A DNA stretch of 64,000 nt from the NCBI RefSeq assembly GCF_013466985.1, contig NZ_CP059164.1, positions 2,985,001-3,049,000 of the forward strand, in the 5' to 3' direction. The notes below the pieces were generated by a model. That model was not told the origin of the DNA. It did no database searches and was given only the letters and a program-made list of their open reading frames with translations. Each line of letters begins with the position of its first letter. Position 1 is the first letter of the stretch. Position numbers and translations under genes: made by a program. The DNA comes from Nocardioides ungokensis (GTDB lineage: Bacteria > Actinomycetota > Actinomycetes > Propionibacteriales > Nocardioidaceae). Of the stretch, positions 37,761 through 45,735 are shown one piece after another.

Positions 37761-39095
37761 TCAGGCCTTCCGCAGCATCTCGGCGACGAGGAACGCCAGC
37801 TCGAGGGACTGGACCCGGTTCAGGCGCGGGTCGCAGACCGACTCGTAGCGGCCCCCCAGGTCGGCCTCGAGGAGCTCCTCGCCACCGCCGACGCACTCGG
37901 TGACGTCGTCACCGGTGAGCTCGACGTGGATGCCGCCGGGCCAGGTGCCGAGCGAGCGGTGCACGTCGAAGAAGCCCTGGACCTCGTCGATGACGTCGTC
38001 GAAGCGGCGGGTCTTGTAGCCCGAGCTCGCCTCGAAGGTGTTGCCGTGCATCGGGTCGCAGACCCACGCGACCTGCACGCCGGCGGCCTGAACCTTCTCG
38101 ACCAGGTGCGGCAGCCCGTCGCGGATCTTCCCGGCACCGAAGCGGGTGATGAAGGTCAGCCGGCCGGGCTCGTTGTGCGGGTTGAGCTTCGCGGCCAGGG
38201 CCAGCGCGTCGTCGGGGGTCGTGGTCGGCCCGAGCTTGACGCCGATGGGGTTGCGGATGTGGCTGAGGAGCTCGACGTGCGCGTTGTCGAGCTGGCGGGT
38301 CCGCTCGCCGATCCACACGAAGTGGCCGGAGACGTCGTACGGCGTCTGGGTGCGGGAGTCGATGCGCGTCATGGCGTGCTCGTACTCCAGGACCAGCGCC
38401 TCGTGGCTGGAGTGGAAGTCGACCCGGTGGAACTCGTCGGGGTCGGCGCCGATGGCCTGCATGAAGGTCAGGGCGCGCTCGATCTCGTTGGCCATCGCCT
38501 CGTACTGCTGGCCGACCGGGGACTCCCGGACGAAGTCGGTGTTCCAGGTGTGGACCTGGCGCAGGTCGGCGTAACCGCCGGTGACGAAGGCGCGGACGAG
38601 GTTGAGGGTCGCGGCCGAGGAGTTGTAGACGTCCACGAGGCGCTGCGGGTCCGGGATGCGCGCGGCCTCGGTGAAGTCGAAGCCGTTGACGGCGTCACCC
38701 CGGTAGGCCGGCAGCGTCACGCCGTCGCGGGTCTCGAGGTCCGAGGAGCGCGGCTTGGCGTACTGACCGGCGATGCGGCCCACCTTCACGACCGGCACCG
38801 AGGCGGCGTAGGTCAGCACGACCGCCATCTGCAGCAGGACCCGGAGCTTGTTGCGCACGTTGTCGGCGGTCACGCCGGCGAACGTTTCGGCGCAGTCACC
38901 ACCCTGCAGCAGGAACGCCTCGCCACGGGAGACCGCCGCGAGCTTGGTCTTGAGGTCGTCGCACTCGCCGGCGAAGACCAGCGGCGGCATGGTGCGCAGG
39001 CGCGCCACGGCAGCGTCGACGGCGCCCGCGTCGGGGTACGTCGGCTGCTGGGCCGGGCCGAGGGCGTGCAGGGTCTCGAGATCGGGGATGCTCAC
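37761..39095 (-). CDS. aroG: Class II 3-deoxy-D-arabino-heptulosonate 7-phosphate synthase
   Basis: First enzyme of the shikimate pathway, joining phosphoenolpyruvate and erythrose 4-phosphate. 444 residues of the class II (plant/actinobacterial) type: LLQGGDCAETF (62-72, metal Cys), AGQYAKPRSS (109-118), SSHEALVLEYE, WIGERTRQ, GVKLGPTTTP, VCDPMHGNT and GGIHVELTGDDVTEC. In M. tuberculosis the orthologue interacts with chorismate mutase and is feedback-inhibited by aromatic amino acids. GTG start with TACGCT 6 nt before it. Confidence 0.96.
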   Translation of the reverse strand: MSIPDLETLHALGPAQQPTYPDAGAVDAAVARLRTMPPLVFAGECDDLKTKLAAVSRGEAFLLQGGDCAETFAGVTADNVRNKLRVLLQMAVVLTYAASVPVVKVGRIAGQYAKPRSSDLETRDGVTLPAYRGDAVNGFDFTEAARIPDPQRLVDVYNSSAATLNLVRAFVTGGYADLRQVHTWNTDFVRESPVGQQYEAMANEIERALTFMQAIGADPDEFHRVDFHSSHEALVLEYEHAMTRIDSRTQTPYDVSGHFVWIGERTRQLDNAHVELLSHIRNPIGVKLGPTTTPDDALALAAKLNPHNEPGRLTFITRFGAGKIRDGLPHLVEKVQAAGVQVAWVCDPMHGNTFEASSGYKTRRFDDVIDEVQGFFDVHRSLGTWPGGIHVELTGDDVTECVGGGEELLEADLGGRYESVCDPRLNRVQSLELAFLVAEMLRKA

Positions 39096-39101
39096 CGGTC
39101 C

Positions 39102-39107
39102 AGCGTA
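39102..39107 (-). promoter_or_regulatory. -10 box of a leaderless aroG promoter
   Basis: TACGCT on the minus strand, 6 nt before the GTG. Confidence 0.5.
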
Positions 39108-39272
39108 CGCGCGGGCACACCCCTCTCCCGAACTCGCGAGCGACGGCGAGACACCCCCGGTCTCCTCACTCCTCGAGGCGCTCGATGCCGCGGAAGCGCG
39201 ACTTGCGGGCCCGGACCCCGCGGTTGGTGGCCCAGGTCACCACCCGCGCGTCCTGGGCGATACTGGGCCCCG

Positions 39273-40028
39273 ATGCGCGTCGCGTCGTTCAACATCCTCC
39301 ACGGCCGTTCGCCCGACGGCCGGGTCGACGCCGACCTGCTGGCGCGGGTGGTGCGGGACCTCGACGTCGACCTGCTCGCCCTGCAGGAGGTGGACCGCGC
39401 CCAGCCACGGTCGGGACGTCTGGACCTCACCGCGGTGGCTGCCTCGGCGATGGGCGCCGTCGACCACCGCTTCCTGCCTGCGCTGCTGGGGACGCCGGGC
39501 GGGGCCTGGGCGCCGGCCACCGACGCACGACCGACCGACGGGCCGGCGTACGGGATCGCCCTGCTCTCCCGGCTTCCGGTCGCCTCGTGGCGAGTGGTGC
39601 GGCTGCCGTGGCTCCGGGTCCCCGTCCCGATGCGACTGCCGGGGCGAAGGCTCCCGGCCGTCGTCCGCGAGGAGCCCAGGGTGGCGCTGGTCGCCGGGGT
39701 CTCCTCACCCGCCGGGCCGTTGACGGTGGCCGCTACGCACCTGTCGTTCGTGCCCTGGTGGAACGCGCGCCAGCTCCGGTCGCTGGTCGCGGCCGCGACG
39801 GCCTCGCCCGGGCCGCTGCTCCTGCTGGGCGACCTCAACATGGGAGTCGGGAAGGCCGAGTCGGTGTCCGGCCTGCGCAGCGTGGCGGAGCACCCGACGT
39901 TCCCGGCCGACGCGCCGACACGCCAGCTCGACCACGTGCTCACGGACGCGCCGCTGCAGGCCACCTCCTCCGAGGCGCGGGCCACCGGGCTCTCCGACCA
40001 CCGCGCGCTGGTGGTCGACCTGTCCTGA
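39273..40028 (+). CDS. Endonuclease/exonuclease/phosphatase-family hydrolase
   Basis: 251 residues of the EEP superfamily: FNILHGR (6-12), LLALQEVDRAQPRSG (34-48, metal Glu in QEVD), TVAATHLSF (about 148-156), LLLLGDLNMG (about 177-186) and the C-terminal SDHRALVVDL with the catalytic His. These enzymes cut phosphoester bonds in DNA, phosphoinositides or sphingolipids; the substrate is not decidable. No signal peptide, so cytoplasmic. Confidence 0.88.
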   Translation: MRVASFNILHGRSPDGRVDADLLARVVRDLDVDLLALQEVDRAQPRSGRLDLTAVAASAMGAVDHRFLPALLGTPGGAWAPATDARPTDGPAYGIALLSRLPVASWRVVRLPWLRVPVPMRLPGRRLPAVVREEPRVALVAGVSSPAGPLTVAATHLSFVPWWNARQLRSLVAAATASPGPLLLLGDLNMGVGKAESVSGLRSVAEHPTFPADAPTRQLDHVLTDAPLQATSSEARATGLSDHRALVVDLS

Positions 40029-40081
40029 CCGGGTCGTCGCCCGCCGTGCAGCCCGGGAGTTCTGCACCCCGCAGGGGGGCG

Positions 40082-40100
40082 GTTCCCGGGACCCGGGAAC
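40082..40100. promoter_or_regulatory. 19-bp palindrome before the small membrane gene
   Basis: GTTCCCGGGACCCGGGAAC, perfect 9-bp arms around one A. It may be the terminator of the preceding gene or an operator for the following small membrane protein and two-component genes. Confidence 0.45.
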
Positions 40101-40201
40101 GGGACCAGACCGGGACACCTCCTCCCATGCGCCCGGGACAGGTCCGCGCTGATGCTGGACGAAGCCCGGCACGGTGCCGGATCCTGACCGAGGAGGTCGC
40201 C

Positions 40202-40423
40202 ATGCTTCGTGAACACCCCTTCCGCGTCCTGGGCGTCGTCGCCGCCGTCGCCGTCGCGCTCTTCGCCCTCTCGGCGCCGGGCGCCGACGACACGAGCGGT
40301 GCGTGGTACTACATCAGCGCGTTCGGCTGGTTCGGCTTCCTGATCACGATGCTCGTGCTCATCGTGCTGGCCGTCGCTGCCGCCGTCATGGCCATGGGCC
40401 GGCACCGTGGCCGCAGCGTCTGA
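40202..40423 (+). CDS. Small two-helix membrane protein, 73 aa
   Basis: Short N-terminal MLREHPFR, hydrophobic segment about 8-27, an acidic turn (GADDTSG), a second hydrophobic segment about 38-65 and a basic end (RHRGRSV). GGAGG stands 5 nt before the ATG. It is 45 nt upstream of a histidine kinase gene and may be co-transcribed, which suggests an accessory role in signalling, unproven. No family recognised. Confidence 0.65.
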   Translation: MLREHPFRVLGVVAAVAVALFALSAPGADDTSGAWYYISAFGWFGFLITMLVLIVLAVAAAVMAMGRHRGRSV

Positions 40424-40468
40424 GCAGAACAGCTCCGCCGGGCGGGCGTCGGTGGCACGCTGGCAGCC

Positions 40469-41689
40469 ATGCTGACCGTGGCTGGCGGCTCCGCCCGGCG
40501 CCTGCTCGAGGCGTCTCTGCACCGCGTGGTGTACACGCTGCTGTTCGCGCTCGTGGCGCTCGCGATGGCGACGATCGCCGTACCCCTGCTGCGGGAGTAC
40601 ACCGGCACCAACGAGCAGGTCGTCGGCACCGCAGTGATCCTGGTGCTGGTGATCGAGCTGGTCGGCAGCCGGCTGCACCGGTTCGTGGACTGGTTGCTCT
40701 ACGGCCAGCGCGACGACCCGACCGCGGCCACGGCCCGGCTGTCGCGGGCCGTGGAGGACGTCGACGACGACCAGGCCCTGGAGGCCCTGGTGACCGCGCT
40801 CGCCGACACCCTGCGGCTCACCTACGTGGCCGCGGTGCTCGACGTCGACGGGACCGCGCTGGTCGAGGTCGGTGAACCCCCGGCGAAGGTCTCGGAGTTC
40901 CCGGTACGGCACGCCGGCACCCCGCTGGGTGAGCTGCGGGCCGCCCGGCGTGGCCAGGCGCTGGACCACCGGGACCAGAGATTGCTAAGGGCGGCGGCCA
41001 CCCAGATCGGCCTGGTGCTGCACGCCGCCCGGCTGGCACGCGACCTGCGCACGGCCCGCGAGGACCTGGTGCTGTCGGTCCAGGAGGAGCGCCGCCGGCT
41101 GCGCCGCGACATCCACGACGGCGTCGGCCCGACCCTGGCCGGCATCGCCCTGGGCGTCGAGTCGGCCCAGCGGGCCGTCGGCAACGACCCCGCCCGGGCG
41201 ACCGCGCTGCTCTCCGACGTCCGCGCCGACGTGTCGGCCCTGGTCGACGACGTACGACGGGTCGTCGACGGGCTGCGCCCTCCGCTGCTGGACGAGATCG
41301 GACTGGTCGGGGCACTGGAGCAGCTCGCGCGGTCGTTCGACGCGCGGGGCACCTGTCGCGTCGACGTCACCGCGACGGCCCTGCCGACGCTGCCGGCCGC
41401 CGTGGAGGTCGCGGCCTGGCACATCGGGGCCGAGGCGATGACCAACGCCGCCCGGCACGCGTTCGCCCGACACGCCGAGGTTCGGCTCTCCGCGACCGGT
41501 GAGGTGCTGGAGCTCCGCGTGTGCGACGACGGGCGTGGCGGCGCCGAGGACCGCCCGGGCGGGACCGGCCTGACCTCCATGCGCCAGCGCGCCGAGGAGG
41601 TGGGCGGCGTCGTCGAGGTCGCCAGTGGGCTGGCCGGCACGACGGTCACGGCCCGGTTGCCGCTGCACCGGGAGGACGTCGATGCCTGA
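40469..41689 (+). CDS. NarL-type sensor histidine kinase
   Basis: 406 residues: two membrane segments (about 18-40 and 50-68), a GAF-like region (about 85-195), a HisKA_3 domain with the phospho-accepting His216 in RRDIHDGVGPTLAG and a HATPase_c domain (AEAMTNAARHA, DDGRGG, GTGLTSMRQRAEEVGG). It overlaps its response regulator by 8 nt, so the two are translationally coupled and surely partners. The stimulus is unknown. Confidence 0.92.
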   Translation: MLTVAGGSARRLLEASLHRVVYTLLFALVALAMATIAVPLLREYTGTNEQVVGTAVILVLVIELVGSRLHRFVDWLLYGQRDDPTAATARLSRAVEDVDDDQALEALVTALADTLRLTYVAAVLDVDGTALVEVGEPPAKVSEFPVRHAGTPLGELRAARRGQALDHRDQRLLRAAATQIGLVLHAARLARDLRTAREDLVLSVQEERRRLRRDIHDGVGPTLAGIALGVESAQRAVGNDPARATALLSDVRADVSALVDDVRRVVDGLRPPLLDEIGLVGALEQLARSFDARGTCRVDVTATALPTLPAAVEVAAWHIGAEAMTNAARHAFARHAEVRLSATGEVLELRVCDDGRGGAEDRPGGTGLTSMRQRAEEVGGVVEVASGLAGTTVTARLPLHREDVDA

Positions 41690-42368
41690 GCCGGGACGCC
41701 GCCTGCGGGTGCTGGCCGTCGACGACCACCCCGTCTACCTGCGCGGCCTGGTGGCCACGCTGGAGGACGCCGAGGACCTCGAGCTGTGCGCGACCGCCGC
41801 GAGCGCCGCCGAGGCCGTCGAGGCGGCCACCCGCGAGCAGCCCGATGTGGTGCTGCTGGACCTGAACCTCCCCGACGGGCACGGCGTCGAGGTGACCCGC
41901 ACCCTCCGCGAGCAGGGCTTCTCGGGCGCGGTGCTGATGCTGACGATGTACGAGGACGAGGTCGCGCTGCGGGCCGCGCTGGAGGCAGGCGCCCGGGGCT
42001 ACCTGGTCAAGGGCGCCGACCAGGACGAGATCGTCGGCGCGGTGCGGGCGGTGGCCCACGGCGGCGTGGTCGTCGGGCCGCAGCTGGCCGAAGCGCTGGC
42101 CGGCATGCTCGCCGGCGGGCGCACCCCATCGCCGCGCCGCGTCGCGGGGCTCAGCGAGCGGGAGACCGAGATCCTCGGCCTGATCGTCCGTGGCCGCACC
42201 AACGCACAGATCGCCCGCGACCTGGTCCTCAGCGAGAAGACCGTCCGCAACCACATCACCAGCATCTTCGCCAAGCTCGGCGTCGGCGACCGGGAGCAGG
42301 CCCGCGCGCGGGCGCGGGAGCTCGGGCTGCGCGACGGGCTGGCCACCGGCTGGTCTCCCGGCGGCTGA
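41682..42368 (+). CDS. NarL/FixJ-family response regulator
   Basis: 228 residues: receiver domain with VDDHP (13-17), phospho-acceptor Asp60 in VVLLDLNLPDG and Lys in YLVKGADQDEI, then a LuxR-type helix-turn-helix (LSERETEILGLIVRGRTNAQIARDL). ATG 41682 lies inside the end of the kinase gene. It converges on pfkA, with 15 nt between the two stops. Confidence 0.93.
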   Translation: MPEPGRRLRVLAVDDHPVYLRGLVATLEDAEDLELCATAASAAEAVEAATREQPDVVLLDLNLPDGHGVEVTRTLREQGFSGAVLMLTMYEDEVALRAALEAGARGYLVKGADQDEIVGAVRAVAHGGVVVGPQLAEALAGMLAGGRTPSPRRVAGLSERETEILGLIVRGRTNAQIARDLVLSEKTVRNHITSIFAKLGVGDREQARARARELGLRDGLATGWSPGG

Positions 42369-42383
42369 CGGGCGCCGGGCGTC

Positions 42384-43412
42384 CTAGCCGAAGAAGACCT
42401 GCGCCTCGGCGTACTCCTCCGGGCTGACCAGCTTGAGCTCGCCGGTGCCCTCGATCAGCGGGACCCGGATGATCCTGGTGCCGCGCAGCGCCATCATCTT
42501 CCCGAAGTCGCCCTCGGCGACGGCGTCGATGGCCTGCAGGCCGAAGCGGGTCGCCAGCCAGCGGTCGAACGCCGTGGGGGTGCCGCCGCGCTGGGTGTGG
42601 CCCAGCACGACCGCCCGCGCCTCCTTGCCGGTCCGGGACTCGATCTCCGAGGCCAGTCGCTCGCCGATGCCGCCGAGACGGACGTGCCCGAAGGCGTCCT
42701 TCTCGCCCGTCAGCAGGGTCATGTCGCCACCCTCGGCGGGCACCGCGCCCTCGGAGACCACGATGATGGGGGCGTAGCGGGTCTCGAAGCGCTCCTCGAC
42801 GTAGGCGCACAGCGCGCCGATGTCGAAGGGCTGCTCGGGGATCAGCACCGCGCTCGCACCGCCCGCGATCCCGGAGTGCAGGGCGATCCAGCCTGCGTGG
42901 CGCCCCATCACCTCGACGACCAGCACCCGGTGGTGGGACTCCGCGGTCGTGTGGAGGCGGTCGATGGCCTCGGTCGCGATGTTGACGGCGGTGTCGAAGC
43001 CGAAGGTGAAGTCGGTGCCGGACAGGTCGTTGTCGATCGTCTTGGGGACCCCCACGACGTTGACGCCCAGGTCGGCCAGCTTGGTGGCGACGCCCAGGGT
43101 GTCCTCGCCACCGATCGCGACGAGCGCGTCGACGCCGTCCCGGGCGAGGTTGTCCTTGATCTTCTCGACGCCGTTGTCGATCTTGAACGGGTTGGTCCGC
43201 GAGGAGCCGAGGATGGTGCCGCCGCGGGGCAGGATGCCGCGGCACTGCTCGATCCCGAGCTCCATCGTCACGCCCTCGAGCGGGCCGCGCCAGCCGTCGC
43301 GGTAACCGACGAACTCGAAGCCGTGCTGGCGCACCCCCTTGCGGACCACCGCACGGATCACGGCATTCAGTCCGGGGCAGTCCCCGCCTCCGGTGAGCAC
43401 TCCGACGCGCAT
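42384..43412 (-). CDS. pfkA: 6-phosphofructokinase, GGED-type (possibly pyrophosphate-dependent)
   Basis: Phosphorylates fructose 6-phosphate. 342 residues, actinobacterial group III PFK. GGGDCPGLN (8-16), catalytic TIDND (125-129) and MGRHAGW (169-175) are present. The phosphoryl-donor signature is GGEDT (101-105). In ATP enzymes the position after the acid is Gly (GGDG/GGEG); Asp there is characteristic of PPi-dependent enzymes such as the Amycolatopsis one, so PPi use is possible. I would test rather than assume it. Confidence 0.93.
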   Translation of the reverse strand: MRVGVLTGGGDCPGLNAVIRAVVRKGVRQHGFEFVGYRDGWRGPLEGVTMELGIEQCRGILPRGGTILGSSRTNPFKIDNGVEKIKDNLARDGVDALVAIGGEDTLGVATKLADLGVNVVGVPKTIDNDLSGTDFTFGFDTAVNIATEAIDRLHTTAESHHRVLVVEVMGRHAGWIALHSGIAGGASAVLIPEQPFDIGALCAYVEERFETRYAPIIVVSEGAVPAEGGDMTLLTGEKDAFGHVRLGGIGERLASEIESRTGKEARAVVLGHTQRGGTPTAFDRWLATRFGLQAIDAVAEGDFGKMMALRGTRIIRVPLIEGTGELKLVSPEEYAEAQVFFG

Positions 43413-43505
43413 GCCAACTCCCTGTTTGGATCGTTCACAACGGGCTGCTCGACTCTAGTGGTCCCACGGGGTCTCGGCCAGAGGCGCCCGATCTGCGGGC
43501 GACGA

Positions 43506-44753
43506 TCAGGCGGCGACCGGCTCCTCGGCGCGGTTGGTCACCCGGCGGGCGGCCTGGGGCAGCGTCGTACCCAGCCGGGCGGCGAGCAGCCCGCCCACCG
43601 CGGCGACCGCGGTCAGCCCGAGCCAGATCGGCGCCGTGCCGCGGTCGAGCAGCCAGGCGAACGCCACGGGCGAGATGGTCCCGGCGAGGTTCCACGCCAG
43701 CTGGATCAGGGAGAGGTAGCGACCTCGCAGGTGCTCCGGCGCCGCCTCGGCCGAGAGCGCGCCGTGCACCGGGCCGCCGAGCACCTCCCCCGCCGTGTAG
43801 ACGACCGCGCCCACGAGGACCACGACGGTGGCCAGCGCGATCGACAGGCGGCTGGCCCCGAGCATGATCAGGAACGACGCACCGAAGACCGTGTTGGTCA
43901 GCACGAGCACCCGCCACCGGACCGCACCCGTCATCGCCCGCACCACCAGGCCCTGCCCGAAGCCGACCATCACGGTGTTGATGGTGAACACGGCACCGGT
44001 GACCCAGCCGGGCAGGCCCAGCACGGTGGTGGCGTAGACGGGCATCGCGAAGTTCAGCGCCATCATCGAGGTCGAGAAGGCCAGCTGCGTCGCCCAGAGC
44101 AGGCGGTAGGGCCGGTCCCGCAGCACCACGCCCCAGGCCCCCTCGGGGCTTCGGTGCTCGCTGCGCGGCGTCGGCGGCACGGCGAGGAGCAGCACGAACG
44201 CCAGGACGTACGACGCCGCGTTGGCCACCACGACCGCGGAGTACGCCGTGGTGGTGCCGATCGTGATGGCCAGGCCGGAGAGCAGGCCACCGAGGGCGAA
44301 CCCCACGTTGCGCAGCGCGCCCAGGAAGCCGAACCACTTCTCCCGCTCCCCCGGCACCGAGATCGCGGCCACGATGTTGCCGTAGGAGCCCCAGAACGCC
44401 GTCCGGCCGACGGTCACCACGACCGTCCACAGCGTCAGCGCGACGAAGGAGTCGGTAACGAGGTAGGCGACGTACCCCAGCGCCTGCAGGGCGTTGCCCG
44501 CCAGCAGCACGTGCTTGGCGCCGTACCTGTCGACGATGCCGCCGAGCAGCGGACCGGCCGGCAGGGCCACCGCCGAGGCCAGCGAGATCGCCGCCCCCAC
44601 CTGCACGAGGCTCAGGTCGGTGGTGACCAGGAAGTAGAGCATGCAGACCGGCATGAAGACGCCGCTGCCGACGGCGTCCACCGCGATGGCGGTGACGAAG
44701 CGGCGGTGGTCGCCGACGGAGGGGAAGCCGAGTCGATGCAGCACGGGAGACAT
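43506..44753 (-). CDS. Major facilitator superfamily transporter
   Basis: 415 residues with about twelve hydrophobic helices. GPLLGGIVDRYGAKHVLLAGN (about 72-92) is the MFS loop 2-3 motif (G-x-L-x-D-R-x-G). YLSLIQLAWNLAGTISPVAFAWLLDRG near residue 345 fits multidrug-exporter-like MFS proteins. Two starts are possible: ATG 44753, directly abutting GGAGG, or GTG 44744 with 9-nt spacing, which is the better-spaced one. It is divergent from DUF1028 across an array of GAGTCGGCGC elements. Confidence 0.88.
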   Translation of the reverse strand: MSPVLHRLGFPSVGDHRRFVTAIAVDAVGSGVFMPVCMLYFLVTTDLSLVQVGAAISLASAVALPAGPLLGGIVDRYGAKHVLLAGNALQALGYVAYLVTDSFVALTLWTVVVTVGRTAFWGSYGNIVAAISVPGEREKWFGFLGALRNVGFALGGLLSGLAITIGTTTAYSAVVVANAASYVLAFVLLLAVPPTPRSEHRSPEGAWGVVLRDRPYRLLWATQLAFSTSMMALNFAMPVYATTVLGLPGWVTGAVFTINTVMVGFGQGLVVRAMTGAVRWRVLVLTNTVFGASFLIMLGASRLSIALATVVVLVGAVVYTAGEVLGGPVHGALSAEAAPEHLRGRYLSLIQLAWNLAGTISPVAFAWLLDRGTAPIWLGLTAVAAVGGLLAARLGTTLPQAARRVTNRAEEPVAA

Positions 44754-44791
44754 CCTCCGACCTCAACCCCACGTGAAGGCAACCCGATTAC

Positions 44792-44898
44792 GCCGAGTCG
44801 GCGCAGATGTACCTCACCCCACCCGAGTCGGCGCTCCTCGACGGTCGACCAGCGCCGACTCGGGGTGCTGGCCTGGTCAACGAGCGCCGACTCGGCGC
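44792..44898. repeat. Four-copy palindromic motif array in a divergent promoter
   Basis: CGAGTCGGCGC at 44794-44804 and 44824-44834, and its inverse GCGCCGACTCG at 44852-44862 and 44884-44894. Copies 1 and 4 are themselves near-palindromes (GCCGA-G-TCGGC; copy 4 extends to 44898). The two pairs nest, so a double hairpin is also possible. Copy 4 abuts the -10 box of DUF1028. Confidence 0.8.
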
Positions 44899-44904
44899 TA
44901 GGGT
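44899..44904 (+). promoter_or_regulatory. -10 box of a leaderless DUF1028 promoter
   Basis: TAGGGT ending 6 nt before the ATG at 44911 and touching the last motif copy, so a protein bound there would block transcription. Confidence 0.55.
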
Positions 44905-44910
44905 CGCGCC

Positions 44911-45735
44911 ATGACGTTCTCGATCGTGGCCAGGTCTGCAGACGGAGAGTCGTGGGGCGTGGCGGTTGCCTCGAAGTTCCTCGCCGTGGGGTCGGCGGTG
45001 CCGGCGGCGGTGGCCGGTGTCGGCGCCATCGCCACCCAGGCCGACGCCAACGTGGCCTACAAGGGCCAGGCCCTCGCACACATGGACGACGGGGCCACTG
45101 CCTCGGTCGCGCTCCAGCGGCTGATCGAGGACGACGAGAGCCGCGACCACCGTCAGGTGGGCATCGTCGACGTCGACGGCGGCGCGGCCACGCACACCGG
45201 CCATGCCTGCCTGGACTGGGCCGGGGGCACCACCGGGGACGGCTACGCGATCCAGGGCAACATCCTGGTGGGCGAGGAGGTCGTCGAGGCGATGGAGGCG
45301 GCCTGGCAGGAGTCCGGCGACGACGAGCCGCTGGCCCGACGGTTGCTGCTCGCCCTGGCCGCGGGCGACGCCGCCGGTGGTGACAGCCGGGGCCGGCAGT
45401 CGGCCGCGCTGCTCGTCGTACGCGAGGACGCAGGGTACGGCGGCCTCGACGACATCGCGGTGGACCTGCGCGTCGACGACCACGTCGACCCGGTCGCCGA
45501 GCTGGCGCGACTGCTCGACCTCAACGACCTCTACCTGACCGCCTCGACCGAGGAGGAGAAGGTGCCGGTCACCCCGGAGCTCGAGCAGGAGCTGGAGGAC
45601 TTCGCCCGGGCCGGGGGCCACCGCGACTTCCACGCCTGGGTCGGCACCGAGAACTACGAGATGCGGGTCGCGCCCGACCTGTCGTGGATCGACCAGCGCA
45701 TCCTCGACATCGTCCGCGGCACCCCGGCGCCGTGA
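44911..45735 (+). CDS. DUF1028 (Ntn-hydrolase-fold) protein
   Basis: 274 residues: [31 protein letters not shown] at the start, [15 protein letters not shown] (about 47-61), [13 protein letters not shown] (about 109-121) and a peptidoglycan-binding-like or extra C-terminal region ending in the ENYEMRV segment. DUF1028 proteins have an Ntn-hydrolase-like fold; the activity is unknown. No signal peptide. Its TGA overlaps the GTG of glpK (GTGA at 45732-45735), so the two are translationally coupled. Confidence 0.88.
   Translation: MTFSIVARSADGESWGVAVASKFLAVGSAVPAAVAGVGAIATQADANVAYKGQALAHMDDGATASVALQRLIEDDESRDHRQVGIVDVDGGAATHTGHACLDWAGGTTGDGYAIQGNILVGEEVVEAMEAAWQESGDDEPLARRLLLALAAGDAAGGDSRGRQSAALLVVREDAGYGGLDDIAVDLRVDDHVDPVAELARLLDLNDLYLTASTEEEKVPVTPELEQELEDFARAGGHRDFHAWVGTENYEMRVAPDLSWIDQRILDIVRGTPAP

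Noticed and set aside
37926-40028. 700-codon plus-strand reading frame opposite aroG
   Set aside because: Its first two thirds are antisense to the well-supported aroG gene and have low-complexity composition; only the last 251 codons (from 39273) are a real EEP-family gene.
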